A stretch of DNA of 64,000 bases from Pratylenchus scribneri (GCA_030063045.1 JAQSEB010000059.1:806001-870000), one strand, 5' to 3'; shown: positions 1 through 13,780, numbered from the stretch's first letter. Made by a program: numbers and translations. Notes: generated from the letters alone by a model not told the origin.

Positions 1-341
1 CATTCAAATTTGGCATTGTCTTTCTTTACTTTTCGGGCCGGAAATGACAAAAAGAAAAAGTTTTGTGTGCCATCGGCTAGCCGCTCCTTTGTCCCATATT
101 CTTGGCCAATTCGCCCCTTAAGCATATTTCCGCCCTCGCTCCGAATCCTCCTTTTCATCATCCCTCCCCTTTTTCGGGCCTAATCTATCGATTCAAATGG
201 CCCCTTCTTTAAGGGGTCTTCTTTCTTTCCTTTTTTATTCGGCCCCTCTTCAAAGGGGAATAAAACTCAATGGCCCACTCCCAAATTGGCACCACTCAAC
301 AAAAAGATTCTCCCTCCTCCTTTGATTGTTTTCATTTTCAG
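1..341. other. Non-coding, probably an intron of the MTCL/SOGA-like gene
   Basis: No convincing exon is visible. The stretch ends in a good acceptor (TTTCATTTTCAG) immediately before the first recognised exon, whose reading frame needs one base from an upstream exon outside the window. Confidence 0.6.
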
Positions 342-3300
342 CGGCTTCTTCTTCATTGGCCAAATCCAAAATAAAAAGGTCTATTGCAAATGTGAAGAGG
401 CCAACAACATTATTGATGAGAACAATGGCCGATCCGGAATGTACCGGATTTGAGGCGCAGAATTATTTGAAGGAAAGATGCAAAAAATGCTTTCGATTGA
501 GGTCATTTTAATCAAAGGAATTGTCTAAAAAGATATAATAGTGCCAAAATAATGCTTTAAGTAAGAGTTTATCCTATATTCTCAAACAAATATACGCACC
601 AATTGGATAGAGCTGGTCAAGACGCATTGAATGGTATATAATTTGTTATGGTTTGGTCAACAATTAAAGGGTATTAAACGGTTTAAACCCATTTTGGTTT
701 GGTCAACAATTAAAGGGTATTAAACGGTTTAAACCCATTTTGGTTTGGTCAAAAATTAAAGGGTATTAAACGGTTTAAACCCATTTTGGTTTGGTCAAAA
801 ATTAAAGGGTATTAAACGGTTTAAACCCATTTTGATTTGGTCAACAATTAAAGGGTATTAAACGGTTTAAACCAATTTTGGTTTAATGGTTCAATTGGCT
901 GAACCTAGGCCAAACATAATCAAATGGTACGTTTTAAAGAGATCTATCGATTGAATATAAGATTTCTAATAAGTCCAAAAATCATTGGCTTTTTAAATAT
1001 TTTTTTCGTCAAAAAAATTATTCCAAAAATATTCAGGGAAAAACATGGACTTTCGCCGCTGAAAAAAGGCGAAGAAAAGGAGGAAATTTTGGTATTAAAT
1101 CAGAAGCTTGCAACGCAAAAAAGAGTTCAAAACATTCCAACGGCATCATTGCGGCGAATTCCAGTGAAAAGATGCGCAAAAAAGGAGGATGAAGAGGAAG
1201 AAAATGCGAAGAAAATGAATGGTAAATTGGAGGAGAAAAAGGAAGAAAAAATGATAATGAAAGTAATCAAAGTGGAAACAATGGAAGAAGAAAAAATTGA
1301 AGAAAAGACAAAGGAAAAGGAAAGAGTTGAAAAGGCTGACGGCAATTCGAAGGCCACAACGCGAACAACCACGACTGTGTTATTGCCGAAACAAAGGCAA
1401 ATTAGCATTGGCAGTTCTGGTGGACCAAAAAAGAAGGCATCAACTGTTACTGTAAAGGAGGAGGAAGGGAAAAGTCGAAATGATGGATGGCAATTTATGG
1501 GCAACAAATTTGATGCGGGGACAAAAGTGCCGAATGTCAATGGAAATGGAGGAATGGCCGATGTGATTATGATGGAAAGTGGGGCAGAAGGTGGGCGGAA
1601 ATGAAGGGGATATTTCTTTAGCCATTTTAATATCATGGGTTGTTATTTAGCCGTAAGTCAACGAGGCATAAGCCAATCTTTGAAGACGATATACCATTTG
1701 AAAGCCTAAAGAGTAGAAAGTAGTATAATTAAATTTTACAAAATTCAAAATGTAAAAAAGTTATGCGGCTTGAAGTAATTAAACCCATCTTTTGGAGTAA
1801 AGGTCAATTTTCTACGAATTTATTAAAATTTTTCAAAAAATTAGTAAGCCACTTTTTATAGGAAATTTAGGGCTTTCAAATGGCATATCATTTTCAAAAA
1901 TTGGTTTCCTCCTTGATGAGATATGGCCAAAAGAAAGACAAAGATATTGAAATGATAGTACTGAAACGTTTTGTTTCGAATAGAAAAAAGAAGGGGGATG
2001 AATTAATTTGAATGGGTAAAAATTCACTTTTTACAGAAGATTTACTCTCCCAATCTTCCTATTGGACGGCAAATTCGCGCGGCGGTGCCAACTCTTCGAA
2101 TAGCCAAGGGGAAATGTTCAGCGCCCGTTCGGTCTTTTCCCATTTTTGAATTTTCCAATCACAATTTTTTATTCAAGATTGACAGTTTGAATAGCCTTTC
2201 CTATGCGGAATCATTCAAAACCGGCAAAAGTCCCCCATTCGATGAGGATGACCCATTTGTGACGCCCACAAGCCCGGATGCCAATTTTTTTGACGAATTC
2301 GACGCACGCGCATTGACCCCTACAGCGGCGGTGAGTAAATTTGATTCTGCCGAAAAGGTTTTAGTTTTAGTGGTTTAGTGGCTTATCCTAAACCTATAAA
2401 CTTATACTCAATGGACAATAGATAGATCTAATCAAGGCGCATCGTTTGATATATTCTGGCTTGAATTTGACTACTTCTAACTTAGTTTTAAACCATTAAA
2501 CCAAAATAGGTTTAAACCGTTTAATACCCTTTAATTGTTGATCAAACCAAAATGGGTTTAAACCGTTTAATACCCTTTAATTATTGACCAAACCAAAATG
2601 GGTTTAAACCGTTTAATACCCTTTAATTGTTGACCAAACCAAAATGGGTTTAAACCGTTTAATACCCTTTAATTGTTGACCAAACCAAAATGGGTTTAAA
2701 CCGTTTAATACCCTTTAATTGTTGACCAAACCAAAATGGGTTTAAACCGTTTAATACCCTTTAATTATTGACCAAACCAAAATGGGTTTAAACCGTTTAA
2801 TACCCTTTAATTGTTGACCAAACCAAAATGGGTTTAAACCGTTTAATACCCTTTAATTGTTGACCAAACCAAAATGGGTTTAAACTGTTTAATATCCTTT
2901 AATTGTTGACCAAACCATAACAAATTATATACCATTCAATGCGTCCATTTTGATCAGTTCTATCCAATTTTGGATTATATTTGGTTTAGGAATTTAGGAT
3001 AAAGCACCTTAAACTATTTAGGTATTTATTCTTTTTTTCGGCAAATTAAGTATTATCCCAAACTGAATTAAAATAGTCCCCAAAAATGTTCAGAATCAGT
3101 TGGAATTCAGCCATTTACGTGTAGAAAATCAGCGATTGAGTGAACAATGCCGCCGGTATAGGCAAGAGAGGAGGCGATGGACGGAATGGTTGAAGCGGCA
3201 AAGGGAAAAGGACGGAAATAATGGAAATGGGAAGAAAATGGCCGAGGATGCTTTGAACGAATTGGAATTGATGGTCAGCGAGTACAGGGAGGAGAACAGT

Positions 3301-6300
3301 GCGCTGAAATGCGAACTGGACAGAGCCAAGGTGAACAATGGGGGTGGAAATCAAGGTGGCCCAAATGCCACGAAATTAAATTTTTTTTTCTAAATAAAAT
3401 TTTAAACGAATTTTTTTAAGCATTTTTAAAATGGCGTATTTTTGCCGAATTTTTGGGTGCCGCCTACTGGTGAAAACTGGGGGGGGGGGGGGGGGTGGGG
3501 GTGAGAATGGGGAATTGGACAATGCCATACCGAAATTGAAGAGATGGAACCTCCATTTTGGCCATAACTCATCGAGGAAATAGCCAATCTGTAAATGCGA
3601 TATGCCCTTGGAAAGCTCGAAGTGCCCTCTGTAAAGTGGCCTTATTAAATTTTATGTATTCTAAATTTATAGTAAGCTATATGTCTTTGAGTATAATAAA
3701 CCCGATTTTTTGAGGAAAAGCCGCTTATTTTACAAATTGTTTTAAATCTTCTAAAAAAATTATTGATGCCACTTTTTAAAGGACATTTAGGGCTTTAAAA
3801 TTGCATATTACCTTCCCAAATTGGTTGTTTCCTTGTTGAGCTATGGCCAAAAAAGGCTCATCAGGTACTGAATCGTTTTGTTTCTGGACTTTTGATATAT
3901 TCCCCAGGGGATATTTGATTGACTGATGAGAGAGGGCAAAGGAAAAGGAAGAAAGGAAAGGGGGCCCATCAGCAGTGTGTAGAATTGCCAAAAATATTGG
4001 CATTTGGCCTTTAAAATTTGTACAAAAAATATTCCCAAAATAATGTGAAATTAATTGAATTTCCACCAAAAATGATCCTAAAAAATATTCCCCAAAAAAA
4101 ATCCCATAAAATAATTTGAAAATAATGGGAGGAAATGGCACTGAAAATCACTTCAATTTTCCTCACTTCAATAGGATAAGGAGATGTCCGCATCGGTTGG
4201 CACATTGATGAATGGCAACGCCGGAATGGAAGCAGCACAAAAACAAAAAGAATTGGAGGCAAAATTGGAGGCTGCCGAATGCGAATGTGAACAATTAAAG
4301 AGGGAAAGGGAGGAATTAGAGCAAGAATTGGAGGAAATGCAAGATCAGTACAGAGTGGAAGAAATAGAAGAATTCCGAGAATTACAAAGAGAATTGGAGC
4401 TGAACGCAAAGAATTGCCGAATTTTACAATTCAAATTGAGAAAATCGGAAAGGCAAAGGGAACAGCTGCAAACGGAGAAAAATTTGTTGGCCAAAAAATA
4501 TCAACAAGAAATTGGGGAAGGTAAAGGAAGGAGGGCAAATTTTACGTCCATTTTTACCCCAACTTATTTAATTCTAATAAATCAGAAACTGATTTTATAC
4601 CCTAAAAACCTTATACCATTTTATAGTTCTTATCGAGACATATCGAATAGTATATAAAATGTCAGGTTTTGGCCAAAAATTTAAGTGTTTTAAGCCAAAA
4701 AACTGGAAAATATGGTTTAAACGGTTTAACACGAAATCAAAATCTGGAAATATAGTTTAAACGGTTTTAATTAGAAACCAAAAATTTGAAATATGGTTTA
4801 TCGCTCAGCTTCGATTCAAGCAAAGAAATTTATATGTCAAAAAGATGCGTCTCGATGAAAATTACAAATTGGTATGAGATTTGTAGGGTTTAAAACTGGT
4901 TTGAACTACAAATTGGTATAAGGTTTGTAGGTAGAATTACAAATTAGTATAAGGTTTGTAGGATTAAAACGGTTTGAACTAAAAAATTGGTGATTTGTAG
5001 GGTTTTAACTTTAAACCCGGTTTAAATTACAAATTAGTATAAGGTTTGTATTTGTAGGGTTTAAAACCGGTTTTTGTTTTTATTAGAAATCAAAAACTGC
5101 TTTTGGGGTAAAAAATAATATGGGCGATTTTTAAAAAGGGTAAAAAAATATTTTCCCGAAGGCAAAAAATTGGAAGAAGAAGCGGAGGAGGAATTGGAAG
5201 AAGAAAGCAGCAAACATTCATCATTGGCCGAAAAGGAGGCAATGTCAAGAAAAGTGGCCGAATTGGAGCAGGAATTGCGAGTGGCCAAGGAAATTTCCGT
5301 GAAATTGCACACTGAATTGGAAATGGCCGAAGAAAGGAGATATAGAATGGAAGATGAATTATTTTATAATAAGGAGAAAGTGAGGGAATTGTTGGCACAA
5401 AACAAATGGAGGGAGGCGAAGAATAGTCGAGAACAACAAACGGTACTTTGAGGGAATGAAAAATATTTGTGACTTGATAACTTTTTTGGTTGGCAATTTA
5501 GCAGTTAATTATAAGCCAATTAGAATCATTTTTAATTTTCATTAAACATCCAATTTAAAATTATGGCCAAGCCAACATTTAAAAAGATGGGAGAATTCCG
5601 TAATTTTTATCCATAAATTAGGATTTATACTTAGATAATTTAGTAATTAAAATGAACAAAATTTAGAACCATCTTTAAAGCCTATTTAAATAATATTTAT
5701 CATTTTGAAAATTGTAGCAAATTTTATGGCCAAAAAAGTAAAATAATAATAAGAATGGAGGAATTCTTCAATTTTTAAAGATTTTCTAGATATAATTTAG
5801 GCCAGAAGAGAACTTTGTAATATAAATTGAAATTATGAAACTGAATTAAATTTGTCCAAATTGGTTCAATAAATGCTTAAATTTTGCCATCAAATTTTGC
5901 CAAAAATGAAAATGACCCAAATAGATAGGGGAAAAATGGAAAGGGAAAAGCTGAATTTGATTTTTGATTTTGATGGAAAATATTTAATAGAGAACAAGGG
6001 AAGTGTTGAGTGGCGAGAGGCCGGAACATGAATTGCATCGTGAAGTGCGCGATTCACTGGAGCGGGAGGCGGATTTGAGGGAACAGTTGCGATTCACGGA
6101 ATCCGATTTGCAGAGGACACGAAGTCGACTGAGGGAATTGGAATTGGAGAATGATGAATTGTTGCAAAAATACATCAAATTGGCTGATCAACAACTTCAA
6201 ATGGGTGAAGGAGGTGGACCAATGTTGACAGTGCCAAGGAAGCCGAATGTGCTATTCAGAAGCATTAGGTGAGAGGAAAAATGAATATGTCTCAACTTGT

Positions 6301-9300
6301 TGCTTGACTAACTTGACGTAAACACTTATAACTCATCAAAGACTGGGTAAAGGCAGACTTTTTGGCTATCAAATGAATATTAATTTTATTTACATTGATT
6401 TAGAATTTGGATGAATTTTGCCTAAAAAAACCATTTAAAATGATCTTTTCAATGGATTAGCGAGATTTGCAGTTGTTTTTTTTTTGTTCATAACTTCATC
6501 AATTATAATTTTTATTAGTCAAAAGTCTGCTCTTTAATTTGATACTAAAATCATCAAAATTGGTTCAATTCTTGATGAATAATTATTAACAACGGCATGT
6601 TGGGTAGGCGAAAAGTTGGGCTGCTCCGGGGCAAATTATTAAATGGAAATTGGAATAATTTATGAATTTTAGTGAAGGAAATGATGGAAAAATGGCAAAA
6701 GAACAACAACAACAGCAGGAAATTACTTTGCCATTGCCAACAAAATTGAGGAAAATATCGGAAAGGTACAAAAAAGAAGGAGAATTGAAATGAATTTTAG
6801 GGGGTAAGGGACTGTAGAGTTAATATTCACATTAGTTTTTGGCTCATATTTTAATTAGGCGAAAGCCAATTTTGTAAGGCGATATATCATTTAAAAGCCC
6901 AGAATTTCTTCTACAAATTGGCTTTATTATTCCTAATTTAAAGAAAGATCTATGTCTTTAAATTCAATAAACTCGAATTTTTCAAATTTAATGGGGAAAA
7001 GATACTTATTTTACAAGTTTTTATTAATTTTTTTAAGCCACTTTTAAAGGACATTAGGGCTTTAAAATGGCATATCGCTTTTCCAAATTGGTTGTTTACT
7101 TTTTGAGTTATGGCCAAAAGAATGGTCGGTCGGCATCGGAATTAAAGAAATAAATATTTATATTTCCAGTGATGAAACAAAAGCGGAAAGGAAGGATTCG
7201 AAGGAAACAACGGCTGATGTTCGGAAGATTACCAAATTATCATTTATTATACTTTTTAAATTTAGGCAGAACAACTCTGCTATATGTTGGCGGCAATGGA
7301 CGCGCAGGCCAATCGAATTTGTAAACAGTTGGAAAAATTGGACAGCACAAATACAAATACCGGAAATCAAGAAGATAAAAGGGAAAAGAGAAGATCATTG
7401 AAAGGAGACATTTTCCCAGTTCTTGAGGAATTGGGTGGATTATTGGCTGAAATGAAGGCAATCAAAGAGCAATTGGCCAAATCACAAAATGTAATTAAAT
7501 GGAGGGAATAAAAACATTAAAATTGCCGAAAAATACATATCCAAAAATTATAATTGGTTTAAGTAAGTAAGTGTTTTTCATACATTCAAAAACTAAATAT
7601 ACCCAAAATTGGATAGAGCTGGTCAAGACGCATTGAATGGCATATAATTTGTTATGGTTTGGTCAACAATTAAAGGGTATTAAACGGTTTAAACCCATTT
7701 TGGTTTGGTCAACAATTAAAGGGTATTAAACGGTTTAAACCCATTTTGGTTTGGTCAACAATTAAAGGGTATTAAACGGTTTAAACCCATTTTGGTTTAA
7801 TGGTTCAAAACTAAGTTAGAAATAGTTAAAGTTAAACTCGAGCCAAAACATAATTAAATGCGTCTTTACGAGATTTATCGATTGAGTTAAGGTGAGAATC
7901 TAGGATACCTCTGAATTTTGGCATTTTCAGTGTTTTTCGATAAATTAAATATTTCTAAAATCAATTATTTGTTCAGATTTCCCTGACAAAATCAATGATT
8001 TTGGGCAATGTTTTGGGCGATGCTAAACAACGAGAAGATGTAAATGAAGGAGAAGAAAATAATAATTCATGTTCGGAATGCGAGGATAGCGAACGAAAAA
8101 TGGAGGAATTGAAGGAGAGTTGCGACTTTTACAAACGGAAAAATGCGGAATTAACGGAACAGGTGAATGGCGAATACTGATGAGGGGAAATGGCACATTT
8201 ATGCCTATTTTATTGAAGCCAATCTCAATTTTAAGCCGTTCACAACTTAACTGACCAGAATTATTATAATCAATGGCCATATCTCACCATTTATTAGTCG
8301 TCTTGGAGCACTAATTTATGGCTAATTAGATTCGGCGTGGTCGATTAGCTGGGGAAATGCCAATTCTTTGCATAATTACATTTTAAAAAATGTTAGGTTT
8401 ATAACCTATTCAATTGGCCATAACTAAGATCCAAAGTAATAAACTCTATTTGAAATTGAAATCTTATAAATAATTTCATTAGGTTTAAAATCATCGACTC
8501 TGAATGATAGATAATCTTTTGGAAAGATTTAATTCATTTTAAAAATATTAAACCAGTTTAAAGACCATTCAATTGGCCATAACTTAGGTTCAAACCGTTT
8601 AAATCGATTTAAAATTGAAATCCTCTAAACAAAACGGTTCCCAAATTAACATTTTATTGCGCAGATTCTCCAAATGAAAAACCAATGGGCGAAAGAGTCG
8701 AGAAAGGCCGAAGATGAGGCGGAAGAAAGGGCCCAAAAAATGGCCAAGGAATTGGCTGAATTAAAGGTGGAAATGGACGAACAAAAATTGTTAATAAGGG
8801 CCGGCGAAAGGGCATTGGAGGAAAGTCGGGCGGAATTGTTGGCATTGAATAAAAGATTGGCCGAAACAACGGTGGAAATGGAAAAGGCCAAGGAAAAAGT
8901 GGCAGCAGAGGGAGGAGGAATGGACAAAGGAATGGAAATGGCCAAAAAATGGGAGGCAAAATACAAGGAAATGAAGGGTGAACGAATTCAGTTGCAAGCA
9001 GAAGTGGGCCAATTGAAGAGGAGAACAGAGGAGGCAATGCAAGAATTGGGTGAGTCCAAACAAGAATAAAATTGATGCCATTCAGGAATTAGACATTCTT
9101 TATGGCCATAGTTCAAAAAGGACCAAAGAGTCATAGAGTCAAAAGTACAAAATAAGACAATTTAGAATCACTGAATTAATATACAAAGTCATTTTTTGGC
9201 TATAGCTTAACAAGGAAGCGACCAATTCAGGAAGGCAATATGCCATTTGAAAGGCCTAAATGTCATCTAAAAATGGCTTTACTAATTTTTTTTGAAAAAT

Positions 9301-12300
9301 TTAAATAAAATATATAAAATAATAAATCCTCCTTGAATTCTGGGTCAGTATATTCAAAGCCATATAACTTCTTTAAAAATTTGAATTTCATAAAATTTAA
9401 AAATGTCCAATTATAGAGCACATTTTAGACTTTCCAATGATATATCACTTTCCCAGATTTGCTTTCGCCTCATTTAATAATGGGCTAAAAGAATAACCAA
9501 TGCATTGAAATAGACAGACTTAAATTAAATTCCAAATTAAACAGTAAAAATTGGAGATAAAATAAAGCATTTTGATATGATTGAATAGAGAATTCTTTTC
9601 TCTTTAAAATGATACCAAAATTTTCAAGAATGGTTTTGTTTAAGATGAGTTATGTGAATTTATAAATTAGTTATATTAATAAATTGAAATGTCCTGACTG
9701 AGTGAGGATACCCTCATGCCTCAACACAAATCAAAAGAAAAAGAAGAAGGGAAAATTTGTTTTCCCTCGATTCCAACAAATGAGAGTGAGATTTGAGATA
9801 CCGTATCCTCTCTTCTTTCCTTCTTTTGATTATGGCTTGAGGCTTGAGGGCAATGAAAATTTGTGCTCCCTCCATTACAGTATAAAAAAAAGTGCCGAAT
9901 GAGTAGATGCAACAATTTTGCCTATATCTCAACGAGGCTATAACCAAATTTGAAGGTAATATACCATTTTAAAGCCCTAAATGTCCTCTAAAAAGTGGCT
10001 TCACAAATTTTTGAAAATTTAAATTGCCCTATAGAAAAAGCGACTTTTCCTCCTCGAATTTTGATTAATTACATTCATTGATATATATTACCTTTTTAAC
10101 TGCGAAATTCCATAATATTAAAAGTAGCCACTTTTTAAAGGACACTTTGGGCTTTCAAATGGCATATCGCCTTCCCAGATTGGCCTTTGCCTCATTGAGC
10201 TAATAGCCAAAAACCTAGGCAGGCACCAAATCGGCGGTATTCAATCAGAGTTTTCCCCTACCCTCTGAAAGAACAGGAATATTATGAAAATGAGAGAAGA
10301 TAATTAATTCTAATTGCCATTTATGAATGATAGATAAAATGCGTGGAACGCATCAACAAAAGGAGATTGGATGGATTCGGGAACGACTAAAATTGGAGGA
10401 ACAATTGAAGAAGAATCTGGCAAATGGGGAAGAAGAGGCGGAAAAGGATGCATTGAGAATGAGAATTTCGGAATTGGAAAAAGAGGTGGGCAAAAGAATT
10501 TGGTGGGAATTAATATAATTGGCCCAATTTTAGAAGGAAAGGCTGGAAAGGGAATTGGCCGAGGGGAAAACTGCTGGAAAAGGAAAAAGGGCTGATGGAA
10601 AGGAGCAAAAACAGGTAAAAAATTACGGAGAGGGACGGTTATTAGTGTGCGAAAGTTAATATAGCGCATAAAAAAAATGATTTTTAGAATTTTTTTATTT
10701 CATAGAATGAAGCAAAAAATTTCCTATAGCTCAAAATAAAAAGAATTTATACTTTTTTATATCCTAAAAACCTAAAAATTTCTATTTTATTAAAAATATC
10801 AAAAAATCTTTTCCGTTTGGCGAAATTTGCGGTCCGCCTTACTAAAAAAATTATAAAAAAAAATAAAATTTTAAAATAGAATACATAGAATTTAGGGCTA
10901 AATATTGAGAAATCGATGAATTGTTTTTAATTTAGGCTATAAAAGCTTTACTCGGAGGATAGGTATTATTGGTCTACAAATTTCATTTTTTAGTAAAACA
11001 ACAAAATTCAGGGCCTAAAATTTTGATTAACCACTTTTTCTACATAAAATACCACAAATTAAGTTTTATATTCTATTTACCCATTTAAAAACATTCGAAA
11101 CGGTTCAATTTAGGATCAATTTTGCGCCAATAACCTGGGGGTTTACCCAATAAATTTGGGGATGAGGAGAATGAATACATTAACTTGAATTTTAGGAAGA
11201 AATGCCGACGAGTGTCGGCCCAAAACAAGTCCAAAAATTAGTTCCAATCCAGCAGAGGAAAGAGGCACCATCGCCATCAGCGGGGAATGGTCGACCACTT
11301 TTGGTGGTTGGAGGCGGAAAAGAATTACAATCCACATCCAGCAGAGTGGATTATAAACAAATAGCGGACAATGCATTGAGGGCTGCGGAATCCCTTCAGC
11401 GGCAATATCGCGAATATCAACGACAATACACGGCCGAGGTGCAAAGGCTGAACACAAATTTGGGCATGTTGGAAAGGGAATTGGCCGATAGGGAAAGGCG
11501 GCTACGGGAGCAATCGCAGCAGCAGCAGCAGCCGGCAATAATTATGGCACAAAAACATCAGCAGCCTCAAATTCAAATGCCACCGCAAATATTACGCAGA
11601 GGAGCGGCAGAGGTGCCAAATTAATTTATGGGAATTAATTTTTATTCGAATATTAGCTGATTGGCTTCGATTTTATGAAGCTAAACAGTTTTAATAGAAT
11701 GTTCGTGATTGATATCGCCGCAAGCATCAGTCAGGATTATTTTGCATGTACGGCTGTAAAAAAGTGAAGCGATTTAAAATGAACAGCTTTTAGACTAATT
11801 TTGTTAATCCAAGAAAAGCCTATAAAGATTTGGGAAGAAAAAGAAAGGGAATAATGTTAAGATGGCAGATGGCTAGAAAGGAGTTATCTGTGCAGAGATT
11901 TGAAAAAAAAATTTTTTGAAATTTTATTTTTCATAAATGAATGTAAAATGATTTAAAAAATACTATTTTAGTTTTTAGTGATTAGAATCTAAAGTAAAAT
12001 TTGGGGGTTAACTTATAGAGTGAATTTGGTGTGACAAAATCTCATACAGATGAACCGTAAAGTATCTTTTCGATATCTTGTCCATTCTCCTATTTATAAC
12101 TCACTCAACAAGGCAAAGACAATAGACATTCTGGGAAAGCCATATTGCTTTTGAAAGAACAGTGTTTTCTGTAAATTGGCCTCATGAAATCCAGCTTTAA
12201 TATGATAGTTAATTTGTGATAAAAAAATGATTATCTCTCCAAATATTTATAGAGTCCATCGATGAGTTCATTGACGGAAAATACGACTTGGGACAGTCGA

Positions 12301-13780
12301 CTCTTAGATTGTTCCATGACTCGTTCCATTTCACCATTCAAATTCGCCAACACCAGCCGAGGAGGAGGCGGAGGAAATTGTCCAATGATGCAATGCAGAA
12401 CAATGGAAATTCATCCACCCGGGCATCATCATCATCCACAGGATATTGGCAATTTTGGCAGTGAGGAAGATGTGCACAGGGAGTACAGGAGGACGGGCAG
12501 TTCCGGCACAAATATTTTGTATCGAATTCGGCGAGAGGAATTGTCAAAGGGCAAAAATCCGTCGGTGCGGCAAATGGCCAAGGCATTTGAGAATTTTGAG
12601 AAAGTTCATCATCAACAGGACAGTGGAAACAACAATAAAGATGGACAAAAGAAGAAAAAGTGAGCAATTTTGAACCATAATATACCCAAAATTGAAAAGA
12701 GCTGATCAAGACGCATTGAATGGTATATAATTTGTTATGGTTTGGTCAACAATTAAAGGGTATTAAACGGTTTAAACCCATTTTGGTTTGGTCAACAATT
12801 AAAGGGTATTAAACGGTTTAAACCCATTTTGGTTTGGTCAACAATTAAAGGGTATTAAACGGTTTAAATCATTTTGGTTTAATGGTTCAAAACTAAGTTA
12901 GAATTGGTTAAACCCAAAGCCAAAACATAATAAAATGATGCATGAAAATTCTTGGACAAACTAGTGAACCTTTAAAATCTTTTAGGCAAATTATATTAAT
13001 TTAATTCTATTTTAATAGGAAATCGATTGGCAGCAAAAGTCCTCTATTTGGACTGTTGAACAAGGCCAATTCATTGGAACAAAATCAATCACAATTGCCA
13101 CCAAATAAAAGGAAACAAAGTCAAGGAGGAGGGGAAGGATCGCCGGTGCCCAGTGAGCCTCATTCCATTCCAACAACAACAATGGGAGGAATGTGCTCAT
13201 CGGCAACATTGCCCAGAGGAGGCCGAAATCCATTCAAGGGAATGGGTTCGCGCATTGTGGAACGAGTCCGGCGTTCCCTTTCCCGGAGCAAAAAGAGCCA
13301 AAGTCGCGATGGGACCCCGTCTTTGATGGTTGGTTATTGTGGATGTTTCAGAATCAGAACCCGAGTATTTCTTTTGGCCATAACTCAGCGAGGCTACAAC
13401 TAATCCAGGAATAGGATATACCTTTCGAAAACCCAAAGTGTCCTTTAAATAATGGCTTATTTTTTTTAATAAAATCTAATTTTCAAAAAGTTATATGCCT
13501 TTAAGTTTAATAAATCCAATTTATTGAGGAAAAGCAGCTTATTTTAAAAATTGTTTTAATTTCAAAATATTAATAAAGCCACTTTTTTAGAGAACATTTA
13601 GGGCTTTCATATATTGCCTTCCGAAATTGGTTGATTCCTTGTTGAGTTATGGCCAAAAGAAGGCTTATGTATAGAAATTGTCATAACGAAATTGTTATGT
13701 TTCGCCATTTTTTATCATTAAATTAGCAGACCAGCACAATGACACCCGCACCTCCCGAAGAACCGACCCCATGGAAATGA
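342..13780 (+). CDS. MTCL/SOGA-family coiled-coil protein (microtubule crosslinking factor-like), 5' truncated by the window
   Basis: Nineteen exons joined with matching phases: 342-501, 1037-1590, 2037-2131, 2178-2330, 3094-3330, 4175-4520, 5162-5442, 5991-6268, 6673-6765, 7170-7218, 7266-7490, 7977-8162, 8665-9049, 10334-10485, 10534-10614, 11196-11612, 12253-12659, 13019-13328, 13730-13780 (TGA). This gives about 1,485 residues. The exons at 4175 and 5162 carry blocks typical of MTCL1/SOGA proteins: FRELQRELELNAKNCRILQF and ELEQELRVAKEISVKLHTEL. Long heptad-rich stretches run through to 10614. The C-terminus has NILYRIRREEL and a basic VRRSLSRSKKSQSR segment, as in SOGA tails. Family members bundle or stabilise microtubules; that role is inferred here. 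The first exon holds a C-x12-C-x2-C-x6-H motif (see findings). The initiator exon lies before base 1. Three introns are only 46-48 bp; the others hold MITEs. The family call is from remembered motifs. Confidence 0.87.
525..975 (+). repeat. Family A element, about five 46-bp units
   Basis: Family A has two diverged inverted ends of about 100 bp (recurring GGATAGAGCTGGTCAAGACG at one end, ATCTATCGATTGAGTATAAG at the other). Between them lies a tandem array of a 46-bp unit containing GGGTATTAAACGGTTTAAAC. This copy fills the intron between the first two recognised exons. Confidence 0.85.
1645..1940. repeat. MITE family F
   Basis: A palindromic element whose arms read roughly CTTTTGGCCATAACTCA, then GAAGGCGATATGCCATTTGA, then TGTCCTCTAAAAAGTGGCT, mirrored at the other end. 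Diverged copy in the MTCL-like intron 1591-2036. Confidence 0.7.
2385..3040 (-). repeat. Family A element, about nine 46-bp units, inverted
   Basis: Same unit in reverse orientation, inside the MTCL-like intron 2331-3093. It ends with the mirrored terminal segment near 2925-3000. Confidence 0.85.
3479..3503 (+). repeat. Poly-G tract
   Basis: An unbroken run of about 17 G followed by T and five more G, in intron 3331-4174. It is a potential G-quadruplex and a site where assembly length is unreliable. Confidence 0.9.
3556..3872. repeat. MITE family F
   Basis: Both arms are present, in MTCL-like intron 3331-4174, directly after the poly-G tract. Confidence 0.75.
4580..5060. repeat. Diverged family A-related repeat cluster
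   Basis: Contains ACCTTATACCATTTTATAG plus TATCGAGACATATCGAATAG, resembling family A termini. These are followed by roughly five degenerate copies of a unit with ACAAATTAGTATAAGGTTTG. Lies in the MTCL-like intron 4521-5161. Confidence 0.6.
6300..6600. repeat. MITE family G
   Basis: A palindromic element with arms containing AACTCATCAAGGACTGAACC, then TTAAAGAGCAGACTTTTGGC, mirrored about a centre near ATGGTTTTTTGGCCATAA. Copy in MTCL-like intron 6269-6672. Confidence 0.75.
6838..7126. repeat. MITE family F
   Basis: In MTCL-like intron 6766-7169. The right arm ends GAGTTATGGCCAAAAGAATGG. Confidence 0.75.
7510..7965 (+). repeat. Family A element, three 46-bp units
   Basis: Fills most of the MTCL-like intron 7491-7976. 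Both terminal segments are recognisable: GGATAGAGCTGGTCAAGACG near 7612 and ATTTATCGATTGAG near 7872. Confidence 0.85.
9195..9497. repeat. MITE family F
   Basis: Diverged copy in MTCL-like intron 9050-10333, which also holds a second F copy and a pyrimidine/purine-rich repeat at 9680-9900. Confidence 0.65.
9680..9900. repeat. Dispersed repeat shared with 39580-39800
   Basis: Shares ATACCGTATCCT, long GGAAGGGAAAA/TTTTCCCT blocks and a terminal TACAGTATA with the segment at 39580-39800. Both lie in introns. Chance open frames here are not genes. Confidence 0.5.
9915..10217. repeat. MITE family F
   Basis: Well-preserved copy in MTCL-like intron 9050-10333; the arms carry TGTCCTCTAAAAAGTGGCTT and its mirror. 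Confidence 0.75.
12680..13000 (+). repeat. Family A element, three 46-bp units
   Basis: Lies in the MTCL-like intron 12660-13018. The distal terminal segment is shortened compared with other copies. Confidence 0.8.
13374..13660. repeat. MITE family F
   Basis: Occupies the last MTCL-like intron, 13329-13729. Confidence 0.75.

Noticed and set aside
1127..1636. Long minus-strand open frames opposite the MTCL-like exon
   Set aside because: Antisense shadow of a Lys/Glu-rich coding exon; gives Phe/Ser-rich nonsense and no splice partners.
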